DNA of 64,000 nt from Lantana camara (GCA_037501455.1 CM074857.1:104937501-105001500); one strand, 5' to 3'; counted from the first letter of the stretch, positions 24,391-35,557 are shown. Made by a program: numbers and translations. The notes: generated by a model from the letters alone, not told the origin.

Positions 24391-26669
24391 TCACGAAGCT
24401 TCTTGGGAGTCACCTCCGGCGTTCGAAATTGGCGCCTGGATGGTCTCGGGCTCAGGAGGTGCGGTTGCCAAAGGTACTGGAGCCAAAACTTCTGAATTTG
24501 AGGTTCGAGCATCATTTTGGCCCTCTTCGTCTGGGGCATCCTCCTTAGCATCCTCGTCGACCGTTATGGACTCTGGATCAGGAGGGTTAGCAGCCATGAA
24601 CTCATCTTGGATCATGACGACCAAGTCATTATACTTCGGCTCTGTTAAATCCTTGGCCGGATCCCTATCTGACACGACCGGCTCTAGGTTCTCATCCAGA
24701 TCCATGCGTAGGCGAGCGTCGTTGCGGGTGCTGGGGGGTACCACTCCCAACTTGATTAGTTGACCCACGGACTTCCAGAAAAATGGCTTAGCATTAGCGA
24801 AGCAATGAAGATTGGCTGCGAACGCGAAGGCTTTTGAATATGCGAACTTGACGACAGCGTTCCAAGCCACCCTCGACTCCAAATCTGCAGTCTTGCTTTG
24901 GGGGTCAGCGAGTTCTTTCCTCACCGACCCCAGTTGTTGGTCACGCTCGTATGGCGCTTGGGTGAGATGCTCATTGTCCTCCTCTAGCTTGCTTCGCACC
25001 TCTTTCAAATCGCTGTGCTGTTTGTCCAACCTCTGCTATGTATCCTCTCGTTCTTCGAGCGCTTTCTTCACTGCATCACGCTCGATTTTGGTGGTTGTGA
25101 GCTCGGTAGAGACGTTATCATAATCCTCCTGCAGCTGGCCAGGGTCGGAGATGCGCAAGAGCTTCTTGTATTTGGCTTTATGCTCGGAGTAGGTCTCCGA
25201 GCGCCTTTGCAGGTTCTTCAACCTGGGAATCACCTCCTAACACAGCATAAATTTTATTAAGTACAGGGCTAACTTAGGAAAGGCTGAAGTTTTTGGGAGA
25301 TCTGAAACACTCACCCTCAAAAGAACTTGGCAGCCATCGTCCGCGACTTGAGCGGCATCCTGTTCATTCAACTTTTGATGGTCTCCTGAAAATTGAAGCT
25401 TGTGAATTGTCCCCGAGACCAGATTCCGGGTGGATGAGCTCCTCTTCAGGAGCACGGGACCCTCCTCCATCTTGCGCTGGTAGCGAGCGTCTCCGGCCTG
25501 CTCAAACCTCCAGAAGTTCTCATTTTCAGAGGATGAAGTGTCACATTACTCCCCTCGAGCGCCCACGATAACCTCTTTCCACTTGCCAGAAATGGGGATT
25601 GAGTCGGCCATCCTCTTCCTCTTGCGTGATTGTTGGGCCCTCTCCTCGTCTAGGGCCCTCATTACTATCCCCGAGCGGTTACGAGGAGCAATAGGAGCTA
25701 CTAATACTTACTCCTGGCTGGGAGGGGTGGCTCCGCAAGCATCCCCAACTGTCAAGTCCTCGATGTGGCCATCTCCGCGGCTACCACGTCTATCTCCGCG
25801 GCCTTCCCCTCGGCCGCCGGATCCTCGTCTCATGCCCCAGCCCCCTCGTGGTACATTTGGGGGCCGTTGCTGCTGTTGTTGCTGGTTTCCGCCTTCCTGG
25901 TGAGAGCGCATCATGCCGCAATACTCTCTGCACTTACTCCCGCCATAAGAATGTCTACGTCTGCAAACAAGGGATGAGCGAGCGTCAGAAAAACATATTA
26001 GAAATGCTCATTAACAGAACGGAATTGGAAGAGTTAAACGTTTCTATTCTAGAAGCTAGCAGAGTTAGTTCCTAGAATCTAACCATCAAGGTTCATGATT
26101 CGAGCGGGAGGGTTGGTTATCATCTCCGGGGGGCTCACGAGCCCATAGCGGAATAAGATTTCCTCATTCCGCATTAGTTCCTTGGTCTTAATCAATCTCT
26201 TCTCATTTTTCATAACTTGGGCTAAACACTTTGCCCAGTGCTCGAAATCCTTGTCCCCAGATCTATGCTTGACTATAGGCCCTTCCCCATGTATCACCCA
26301 CTCTCGGGGTACCCTAAAGGTCTCACCTGGTGCCCCCACGAAGAAGAATTTCTCCTTTCAATTCTCTCCGTACGAAGTTGAGGGCGAGTCTATCATTTTT
26401 AGCCCTGATTCGGCCTGAACGTAGTAGAAACCATCTCTCGGGGACGAGCGCGAAAAATGGGCCACCTGAATCAAACTGTTGAAGTTATTAATGGAAGGTT
26501 CTTGACCCGTGACCCTCATCAACATCACGAAAGCATTCAACAGGGCTATCCCATTGGGCAGAATCTGGAAAGGGCACAGATTTAAGGAATTCAGCAGGTT
26601 GACGATCGGGGCAGGGATTGGAAACCTCAAACCTCCCGCGAGCACAACATCCTTGTAGACTGTCATTAT
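24391..26669 (-). pseudogene. Antisense additional gene of B1, 5'-truncated
   Basis: This is the counterpart of the antisense gene at 30262-33132. Exon 1 remnant 26669-26084 begins TVYKDVVLAGGLRFP and ends MNLDG. Intron 1 is 26083-25961 (123 bp, GT..TTTGCAG). Exon 2 is 25960-25315. Intron 2 is 25314-25237 (78 bp, GTGAGT..TTAG). Exon 3 is 25236-24391 and opens EVIPRLKNLQ. Intron positions and phases equal those of element C. Exon 3 has a TAG between EREDT and QRLDKQ near 25035, and exon 2 has a TGA near 25915. The first ~215 codons are missing because the element is cut at 26669. Confidence 0.8.
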
Positions 26670-27060
26670 TTTAGGTTATTGAATGATGGTGATGTTGATA
26701 ATATGATTGAACTTCATAGAGCGTTCAATTTGACATACGCGGACCTTAGGGCAACTGATAGGGATGACATTGAGCACATTGGGATAGACTAGCTTCAGGT
26801 AATTCAATAATAAATTCTTTATCCTTTATATTTTGTTGCAACTTTATTCTATTTCAACGTTTTCTTTGTCAGTCTTGTTAGGCATGGAGCAGAGGATGCG
26901 GGAATGACACTAACAACTCAATCTGATGCTAAGCAATCAAATTTCCTGAATTCCTGGATTATGTGCATGAATTCAAAAGGGATCTTACATGTTCACGGTG
27001 CAAGCAAAATGGTCATAATCAATGTAGCTGCACACAGCCCCTTGAATCGTAATTTTACAT
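26670..27060 (+). pseudogene. Mutator-like transposase scraps with CCHC finger
   Basis: Two coding-like pieces follow the truncated B1. 26672-26793 reads LLNDGDVDNMIELHRAFNL and resembles the N-terminal part of MuDR-type proteins. 26965-27050 reads TCSRCKQNGHNQCSCTQPLE, a C-x2-C-x4-H-x4-C zinc knuckle of the kind at the C-terminus of plant MULE transposases. The catalytic core between them is missing, so the element is internally deleted. The first piece is the weaker assignment; the finger could also belong to another transposase family. Confidence 0.45.
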
Positions 27061-27199
27061 CATATGCAAAATGTATCAGTCTGTTTACTTTATGAATAAT
27101 CTGTGTAATTTAGTTTGTTGGACTGGAATGGTGTTTGTTATATATATTACATACTTTTTTCCTTCATTTGTGCTGGCCAGTGTTAGTTGGACTGGAATG

Positions 27200-28811
27200 A
27201 TGGTTTTTTCGTCCCAGATACTTTTCGTGAATTTATACGATATATGGGCAATTAGATACATCATTTTTGCTTTCTTATACTACATATTGCCAGAATTATA
27301 CTACATGAAGAATGTTGTGTAATTCCAACTCATTGAAGAGTACCTGATACTTTTCATGATTTTATACGACATCTGGATATTTAAATACATCATTTGGTCT
27401 TTGCTATACTACATATTGCCAAATTTATATATTATGAAAAAAGTTATGTAATTCCAACTCATGGGGGTGATAAAAGCGTACCTGATCCTTTTCATGATTT
27501 TATACGACATATGGGCAATTAGATACACTATTCGTGCTTTATTATACTACATATTGATAAACTTACACCTGATACTTTTTATGATTTTATACGACATATG
27601 GGCGATTAGATACACTATTCGTGCTTTATTATACTACATATTAACAAACTTATACATGATACTTTTCATGATTTTATACGACATATGTGCAACTAGATAT
27701 ACTATTCGTGCTTTATTATACTACATATTGCCAAATTCATACTTAGGTTTAAATGTTGTGCAATTCCAACTCATGGGGGTGATACAAGCGAATCCATACT
27801 TTTCATGATTTTATACAAGATATGGACATTTAAATAAATCATTTGGTCTTTTGTATACTACATATCGCCAGATTTATATGGCATGAAGAAAGTTTTGTAA
27901 TTCCATGCTTTCCATGATTTTATATGACATATGAGCAATTAGATACGTCATTTTTACTCCCGCATACTACATGTTGCCTATTTTATACTACATGAAGAAA
28001 GTTGTTTGAAAACACCAAAGGATACGTATAAATACTGAATTGGTACAAATGATGTGTTGTGTGACACTATACTAAGTGATACGGATATCAATATACTAAA
28101 TGAGATTGATCAATACAAGAATCTGTGACATTATACATACTAAATGAACATATATGTTGTGTGACAATGTGCCGATTGATACACAAATGTTATTATATGA
28201 TCATATACAATTTAAAATGTTATTATGTGATCTTATACTACAAAAAATGATCAATAATATGTTTGAATATTGTGTTATTCCAACTCATGGGGTAACAAAA
28301 GCGAATCCATACTTTTCATGATTTTATACGACATATAGACATTTAAATACATCATTTGGTCTTTTGTATACTACATATCGCCAGATTTATACAACATGAA
28401 GAAAGTTTTGTAATTCCATGCTTTTCATGATTTTATACGAAATATGGGCAATTAGATATGTTATTTTTACTTCCACCTATTTTATATTACATGAAGAAAG
28501 ATTTGTGAAAGCACCAAAGGATACGTATAAATACTGATTTGGTACAAATGATATGTTATGTGACACTACACTAAGTGATACGATTATCAATATACTAAAT
28601 GAGATTGGTCAATGATACATACTAAAGGAACATACAAAAGGAACATATATGTTGTGTGACAATGTACCGATTGATACACAAACGTTATTATGTGATCATA
28701 TACTACAAAAAAATGTTATTATATGATTTTATACTACAAAAAATGATCAATAATAGGTTTGAATGTTGTGTCATTCCAACTCATGAGGGTGATAAAAGCG
28801 TACTTGATACT
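27200..28811. repeat. 87-bp minisatellite with higher-order structure, left half
   Basis: The unit contains GATACTTTTCATGATTTTAT, then ACGACATATGGG, GATACACTATTCGTGC and ACTACATATTGCC. Unit starts at 27484, 27571 and 27658 are exactly 87 bp apart. A longer block beginning CCAACTCATGGGGGTGAT recurs at about 27770, 28284 and 28780, giving a higher-order period of about 500 bp that mixes 87-bp units with another AT-rich sequence. Because 87 is a multiple of 3, one frame stays open (27461-27808) with a 29-residue repeat. This is not considered a gene. Confidence 0.85.
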
Positions 28812-29666
28812 TGATGGTGCAGGAATGTGAGTTTCCTAAATGCAACAATCACTTTAAGATTTGTTTGTGAAAGGGAAGACCATCACAGGCGGGAAGGCCT
28901 CAGGATCTGGGTTTCCTTTTGAGCGTGGGTTCTTCCAGCTAGGATAACACCAAGAGTGCAAATGTAGAGTAGGTGCAGCTATGGTGACGGGATCAGGAGC
29001 TTGGGAAGATCCAATGAAATGGAGGAAGAATGCCCAGAAAAATGTATGTATTGTGTATGCAGAGAATGACTTAAGGGAGAGTGCATGAGTTCTCCCTATT
29101 TATATGTTAGGGGTGAGGGTAGAAGGGTAAATTGACCGTGTGGTCCCAAACCTGTGTTGCCCTAACACGTGGCGGCCCGTGAAGGTATGAGAAGGACGTT
29201 TCTGAAAAGGAGGCGGCGTGTCAGATGCGTAGTGCGCACTACCTTTGTGTCAGAAGTCGTTGGCGAGGGTGACGCGGGGGATGGGCCTAAGATTCTCTCT
29301 GCCGAGGTTCGGATCCAACGCAGCGGGGCATGGTCATGCACGAGCGTTGGTGACGCTCGAAGAGTGTATGGATGGCCTCCCCACGATAGACGACCCTTGA
29401 GCGCCGAAATACCGAGCATCAAGAATGGGCCCTCGTGTGGGTGTTTCCTTGAGAAGGATTCCCCCGAGGGCTGAAATGTGAGCGCCAAGCCTGTCGGCCA
29501 GGGCCCCTTGTTTGAACAATCGGCCGAGGCCCGATGGCCCAAACTAGTTGGTAAGCGGATGAGCTAGGTTAGCCCACAAATCCCTCAATCCGAGCGTATA
29601 ATCTTCAAGCGCGTTAAAGGTGACACGTGGACGGCTGAGATACGAGCGCGTTTCTGAGTCCCATCA
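28812..29666 (-). repeat. 3' LTR of element C (855 bp)
   Basis: It differs from the 5' LTR at six bases: one near 28843, two adjacent near 29013, and one each near 29427, 29492 and 29540. The ORFs visible inside it (for example 29169-29474) are duplicated exactly in the other LTR and are not genes. Confidence 0.96.
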
Positions 29667-29680
29667 TTTTGCCCCCCAAA
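29667..29680 (-). other. Polypurine tract of element C
   Basis: The minus strand reads TTTGGGGGGCAAAA immediately before the 3' LTR start TGATGGG. It is the expected plus-strand primer. Confidence 0.85.
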
Positions 29681-30261
29681 TTCTGTAGTATCGCTCGAGC
29701 GTACTGTAGAATTTTGCCATGAAGGGCTTTGGATTTTGAATTATCCGAGGGTCAAGCCTCAGCAAGGGATGTGACCTTTTGACTTCTGTAACGGGTACAG
29801 TCTGACAACACATTAAATGGTGTCATGTCCGCATTCAATGCTAAGTGGGAACGTGGGCGCGTGGACTCCGGTAGTCGTGAGGTGGTTACCAAAAGTGGGG
29901 GGTTTCCTAGGCGGGAAATGATTGCCATTTGAAATCCTCAGCCTTTGATGGTGTAAATCCTCCTCCATAAATACGGATTTTCAGGATCTGGGAGTCTTTT
30001 TCACGCATTCAACTTCCTCTATAGCAATTCGAAAAAGGCAAGAGACTTCTGCGTTTTTTGCAAATCCCGGTAAACTTCTTCTTCAATCTTCTAGGTAAAG
30101 AACCTGCAAGCTTTCATTTCTTCTACTAACCTTAGATTTAGGCTGTAAGCGAGAGATTTGCTAAGTGTAAGACCTTTTCTGCCACTGAAACCGTCCCAGA
30201 ATCTTCCATCACCACCTAAGTTCTTGCACAGGATTTCATCTTTAGTGCCCAAAATCCAGAT
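29681..30261 (+). promoter_or_regulatory. Candidate promoter and 5' leader of the antisense gene
   Basis: This non-coding stretch lies between the LTR and the antisense ATG. A TATA-like CCATAAATACGG is at 29965-29976, about 290 bp before the ATG. Downstream the sequence is pyrimidine-rich (30065-30095, CTTCTTCTTCAATCTTCTAG), which would suit a leader or a leader intron. The promoter function is inferred from position only. Confidence 0.4.
29967..29973 (+). promoter_or_regulatory. TATA-like box upstream of the antisense gene
   Basis: ATAAATA in the context CTCCATAAATACGG, oriented toward the ATG at 30262. Confidence 0.4.
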
Positions 30262-33132
30262 ATGGCAGACCATAATGCTGAAGCATTCGTACAGGAATTA
30301 GATGAGATGTCGGTGGGGAGTTCATCCCCTCATGGCAATGTACCAACTGCAGTTCCGATAGCCAGGGCGCCCCCCAGTGAAGGGATTCCCATGGCGATCC
30401 CAGTGGCCCTAATCCCGGCCGGTGCCGGAGACGAAGAGGTGGACGCCGCCGTTCAAGGGATGAACGAGCGTGCTCCTAGGGGGGTCAACGATCTCTTCGA
30501 AGAGATGGACAATGTGATGGAGATGCAAAGGCAGGGAGAAAGAGCGTTCCCGGTGCTGAATAGTGCTGTGAGGCCCCAGGATCACAGGATCACAGTGGCT
30601 GTGATGGCTCCCGAGGGCGAAGCAGGGCCATCCGGGCGTCAATTTGAGGGTGAACCTTCCAGAAGGCGCTTCAGGAGAGGAAGGGAGCCTGCCACTCGAG
30701 TAAGGCAAGACAACCGCCATCAGACTGACAGATCTCCGGACGAAATTGAGAGTATTCTGACCCTCGGTGATTTGGAGGAGTTGAGAGCGAAAGCATATTG
30801 GGATGAAGCCGTATTTCCCATGCGACTTCCTGAGGAAGGGGAGAGGGCCAATCGACCACCGCCAGGGATGATAACGGTCTATTGGGATGCAGTTCTAGCT
30901 GGGGGTCTGAGGTTTCCAATCGCTCACGATGCCGTCATCATTTATCATCATCTAGGGCTCTGCCCTTCACAAATTCTACCCAACGGCATAGCCCTAATCA
31001 ACACATTCATAATAACGATGAGGGCCTTGGGCAAAGCACCCTCGATAGTCAACTTTGATAACTTGATACAAGTAGCCCGCTCGCCACGCTCGTCGCCTAC
31101 AGACGGATTTTACTACGCCCAGGCCAAATCAGGCTTTAAGATGATAGACTCCCCATCAACCTCCTACGGCGAGCATTGGAAAGAGAGGTATTTCTTTGTG
31201 GGAGCCCCCGGGGGGATTTTTGGAGTTCATCGGCAATGGATGATTCATGGCGAGGGTCCTTTGATTAGGGAAAGGACGAGGAATAAGGATTTTGAGGACT
31301 GGGCGATGGGGTTAGCCCTCGAGATGAGGGCTGAAAAGAAGTGGATTAAGGCGGAGACATTGGTGAAGAACGAAGGGGTATTGTTCCGCTATGGATTATC
31401 TTGCCCTCCAGAAATGATACTCAACCCTCCAGCTGACATCATGGCCCTCGATGGTTAGATTCTAGGAACTAACTTCACTAACTTTTAGAATAGCCTCCTA
31501 ACTTGGTGTAATTACTGTATTTTTGTATATACAATCCAGGCATCCAGCTCCTAACGCTCGTTTCCTTCCCCTCGCAGGTGTTCAAATATTATCCCAAGGC
31601 ATGAATGCTGAAGCTCTCTCCCGCATGCTGGGCGCACAAGGACCCGCCGCCGGCCCTCAACAACCGCAGCAACAGCAAAACCGCCCTCCCAACGCTCCAA
31701 GGGGGAGGGGGACCAGACGAAGGGCCGGTCGTGGCCACCACGGCGCTCGTGGGAGCGCAGATAATGAGGAGCACAGGGGCCCCATTGAGGACCTGACTGT
31801 GGCCGGTGCTCGCGGGGCTACTCCTCCACCGGCGGCCCCTGAGGGCCCAATCTCTCTAAGTTCGAGCGGCTCCCGCAACCGCTCAGGCGAGTTGGTCCGA
31901 GTCCATGAAATTATCAGGGCCGACCGTCAGGGAAAAAGGAAAAGGCTGCCAGACTCCATCCCAATTTCTGGCAAGGGTAAAGAAGTGGTGGTTGGGCACC
32001 GTGGCGAGGGCGGTGACACTTCCTCATCAGAGGATGAGGACTTCTGGAGGATCGGCTGCAGGGGCGACGCTCGCTACAAGCGTCAACGGACTGAGGGCCC
32101 AGTGCTCCTGAAGAAGAGCGCCTACTCGGCGAACCTAGTTTCTGATATCGTCGGAAAACTCCAATTCTCCGGCGATCACGATAAACTGAACGAGCATGAC
32201 GCCGCTCGTGTAGCCGATGATGCGTGCCATGCCCTCTTAACTGTAAGTCTTTGATATTTTGCGGGGAGATCCGGTTTTCTGTACTCCAATTTTGAGTCTA
32301 ACCCTTGTTTCTGACTTCCCAGGAGGTGATCCCCAGACTGAAGAACTTGCAAGGGCGAGCACAGGCCTACTCCGAGCATAAGGCCAAGTATAAGAAACTG
32401 TTGCGAACTTCTGACCCTGCCCAGATGCAAGAGGATTATAACAACCTCCACGTCCAACTGACTGCCGCCAACCAAGATAAGGCTAATCTGACGGAGAATC
32501 TAAAGAAGTCTGATGAAGCTTATCTGGTTCTTAACGAGCGCCACAGGAAATTGAAGGACGAGCGGGATCAGATGAGGGAACAGAACAGAGAGCTGGGCGA
32601 GCAGTTGCCGGAAAGCACCCGCCAAAACGAGGAGACAAAAAGGGCCCTCGCGGACTTGCAGGGCAAAGTGTAGGGTTTGGAAGCGAAGGTATCCTGGGAG
32701 GCGGTGAAGAAGTTCGTGCGCTCCAAAGCCTTCGTGTTTGCGGCCAATATTCATTGCTTTGGCAATGCGCGGCGTTTCTTCCGGAAAGTCATCGGACAAA
32801 TGGTGCATCTTGGCTTAGCCCCTGAAAGCGCTCGGACTGACGCTCGCCTACGAATGGATCTGGACGAAAACTGCGAGCCGATGCTCCAGGATGAGGATCC
32901 TAATGAGGGCTTGGCGGAGCCAGAATATCAGGAGCTGGTGGAAACACTCCAACGGGAGTTCATTGCTGCTAACACTATAGGTCCTGGTCCCATCCAAATT
33001 GAGGACGAGGGTACTGTCATGGATGCAGCAGATGTTGAGGAACTAGACGAGGCTCCAACTTCTAATGCTGATGTGCTGGCCCCTGTCCCCATTGCGACTG
33101 CTCCCCCCGAGCCTGATGCTCCAGCCCAGTGA
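30262..33132 (+). CDS. Spliced antisense gene of element C (gypsy-type transposon domain, coiled coil)
   Basis: Three exons: 30262-31453, 31578-32242 and 32323-33132. Intron 1 is 124 bp (GATG|GTTAGA..CTCGCAG|GTG), intron 2 is 80 bp (ACT|GTAAGT..TTCCCAG|GAG). Spliced length is 2667 nt, 888 codons plus stop. Exon 1 (about 397 residues) holds a block from about residue 200 (TVYWDAVLAGGLRFP, LGLCPSQILPNGIALINTF, GFYYAQAKSGFKMI) that I recognise as the putative gypsy-type transposon domain (Transposase_28 family). Exon 2 is Gln/Arg/Gly-rich with a basic KRKRLP patch. Exon 3 starts EVIPRLKN and forms a heptad-rich coiled coil, then a conserved tail. TAG at 32671-32673 interrupts exon 3 after LADLQGKV; the frame continues with GLEAKVSW, so this is probably a recent Gln-to-stop change. 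It runs opposite to gag-pol. Its molecular role is unknown. Confidence 0.82.
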
Positions 33133-34284
33133 AGCTTCTTCTATTGATGAATTCCTTAATTTGCCAGTTCACTTCCTTGTCTACCCCACGAACAACTTAT
33201 ATCTGTAATCAATCTTCAAACTATTTCTTTGGATGTCTTGGACTTCTTGATGCTTCTTTTAATATATTTGAACTCTTTTCTACTGTTTGAATGTATGAAT
33301 GCTTTCTTCCTTACTTTTGAATGGTGAATGATGCTGCTTTGTTACGCTCGCCGTTTCTATATTAATGTCTTTTGTTTGGAACGTTTGCGATGCTAGTGTA
33401 AGCATGCAGGGGTGTCTTTTACGACGGTCCTCTGACACTCATCACCATGCATATTAAGCTTAGAAGCCCACGACGTTAGGCAGTTAGCCTATTGCAAATA
33501 TAGGCGCGAGGGTGACCCTTAGGAGGGTTCCCTGGCCATAGTAGAAATGAACCTTGAATTTGGACTTAGAAAACCTTTGAGGAAATACAGGCGCGAGGGT
33601 GACCCTTAAGAGGGTTCCCTGGCCACTTTTGAAATGAAGTTTCGAATCCAGACTTAGGAAATCTTTAGCCAAGAATTGGCTTATGGCTGGAATATTGGGA
33701 GATGCAAATATGGGCACGAGGGCGATCCTTATGAATGTTCCCTGGCTGTATTCTCAATGAGGCTCGAATTTGAACTTAGGAAATCCCTACAGATTTAGTT
33801 AAGTATCGGCCTTAGACATTTGGCGTGCATCTCTATCTTGATTGTTCCAGAAAATTGATCGTACTTAGAAATCGCCTGTAGGATTTGCTAAGTAGGGGTT
33901 ACAAGCGCGAACTAACGTGACGAGCACTTAGTGGGCGTAAATTAAGCGTTTAGCATCCCGCCTTTCGACACGCTCATTCCTAGGGTTTAAACTCTTGCGA
34001 GCGTTCAAACTGTTACAAGTGGATGGTTATCAACACCTTGGACAGTGTAACTTTGAAATGATTGGTGTATCGCGTAGGCCATTCGACGTGGAGGGTGCTC
34101 GACACGGAGTAGGCCTCTTCTCGCTCGAATCCTTAGATCAAATAAGAAAGCAAGCAGATAACAAAAACAAAGAATTAAATACTTACTGTTATATAGATGC
34201 ATTTTTTGGAAATGATTACAACACGTTTTCCATCAAAGGAAAGCATTCCATGCCGCGGATGGGCAATTACAAAAGAGCTGATGT
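33133..34284. repeat. Hypervariable spacer with tandem repeats in element C
   Basis: Three copies of a block containing GGCGCGAGGGTGACCCTTA and GGGTTCCCTGGCCA begin near 33497, 33583 and 33706 (third copy diverged: GGGCACGAGGGCGATCC). Spacing is 86 and about 123 bp. The rest (33133-33480, 33790-34284) is non-coding. Tat-lineage elements are known to carry variable tandem repeats between pol and the 3' LTR. Confidence 0.75.
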
Positions 34285-35557
34285 CTACACGTAGAACCTT
34301 CTAAGGTTACATGCATTCCATGTCCTAGGGAGTCGCTCGCCTTGCAAAATTTCCAATAGGTAAGTATTGTTTGCTCGTACCTGGATGACTTTGTAGGGGC
34401 CTTCCCAATTGGGGTCTAATTTACCCACGTGTTTGGAGACTTCAACTTTTTTTTAGGACTAAGTCCCCCAGCTGGAAAGTCCTTTCTTTAACACGCTTGT
34501 TATATTGGCGAGCAACGGTCGCTTTGTATTTGTGGATACGTGCCCAAGCAACATTTCTCTTCTCATCCAACAAATCTAACTCGAGCGCCCTGTTGGCTTC
34601 ATTGTCAGCAGGCTCGAAATAGGCAACGCGTGCGGATTCTTGGGTAATTTCCGCAGGTATCATAGCCTCGGAGCCATAAACGAGGGAATAAGGGGTTTCC
34701 CCTGTTGCCGCTCGTGGAGTAGTACGATATGCCCACAGGGCTCCTTGAAGTTCTTCAGCCCATTCTCCTTTCTTGCTTTCGAGCATCGTCTTCAGGTGCT
34801 GGAGTATGGTTCGATTGGTCACCTCCGCTTGACCATTGGCCTGAGGATGGCCCACGGAGGTGAATCGCTGTTCAATCCCTAGCTCGTAGCACCAATCCCG
34901 TGTGTCAGCTGCAATAAACTGGGACCCGTTATCTGAGATGAGCACCCTCGGGATGCCATATCTGCAGACGATGTTTTTCCAAATGAAGTCCCTCACAACT
35001 TTGAACGTTATCCTGGCGACCGCTTCGCCTTCAGCCCATTTAGTGAAATAATCCACAGCAAGTATTACGAATTTCTTCTGTCCGACCGCCATTGGGAGGG
35101 GTCCCACAATGTCAATGCCCCACTGATCAAAAGGCCACGAAACATCAATAGGAATCATTTGAGCGGCTGGCAACCGGGGGGTGTTAGAGTGAAACTGGCA
35201 CTTAGGGCATTTCTTAGAGTAGCTAATGGCATCCTGCAACACCGAGGGCCAGTAAAAACCGCTCCTTAAGATTTTCTTCGCCAAGATTCGACCGCCCGAA
35301 TGGTTCCCACAACTTCCACTGTGCACATGTTCTAAAACCTCCTTGGCCTGCGAGGGTCTCAAGCATCTCAACGGTGGGCCCTGGAAGGATCGCTTGAATA
35401 ATCAACCCTCGGCATCCAATGAGAAACGAGGGGCCTTGCTCCTGACCTTACAAGCCTCAACTTTGTCGCTCGGACAGGTTCCATCCTGGAGGAATCTGAC
35501 AATCTCGTCGAGCCAACAAGGCTCGGAGGGGTCAATCATATGTACCTCTTTCGAAGG
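34285..35557 (-). pseudogene. int: Integrase of element C, one-base frameshift near the C-terminus
   Basis: Continues the pol frame after the stop at 35558. A TGA lies at 35402-35404, upstream of the HHCC finger (HVHSGSCGNHSGG, CPKCQFH, about 35330-35190). The catalytic core follows: Asp in VDYFTKWAE, Asp in ISDNGSQFIA, then GHPQANGQAEVTNR with the expected Glu. At 34447-34454 a run of 8 A (minus strand) shifts the frame after GDLVLKK; B1 is one A shorter in the equivalent LKKVEVS codons. In the shifted-back frame the C-terminus runs through a PNWEGPYKV-type block to TAG at 34285-34287. Confidence 0.88.

Larger units (their letters stand above)
4945..26669 (+). mobile_element. Ty3/gypsy Tat-type element B1, decayed, right end missing
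   Basis: In order: 5' LTR (4945-5826), primer-binding site, gag start (5926), a copia insertion (6391-17944), gag remainder, protease, reverse transcriptase, two RNase H domains, integrase (to 23460), a non-coding spacer, and an antisense gene remnant (26669 to 24391). The last 5' part of the antisense gene and the 3' LTR are missing. At about 26667-26672 the homology to element C stops and unrelated transposase-like sequence begins. The order matches element C throughout, so B1 is an older relative. Many stops and frameshifts show it is dead. Confidence 0.9.

Noticed and set aside
27461..27808. 115-codon ORF with a hydrophobic 29-residue repeat
   Set aside because: It follows from an 87-bp tandem repeat whose length is a multiple of three. 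Start and stop context and the rest of the array do not support a gene.
29169..29542. Overlapping ORFs of about 100-126 codons on both strands in the element C LTR
   Set aside because: The same ORFs recur in the other LTR (40942-41268), overlap each other on both strands and match no known protein. They are GC-rich LTR sequence.
33484..33717. Minus-strand 77-codon ORF with internal repeats
   Set aside because: It is a translation of the tandem repeats in the element C spacer.
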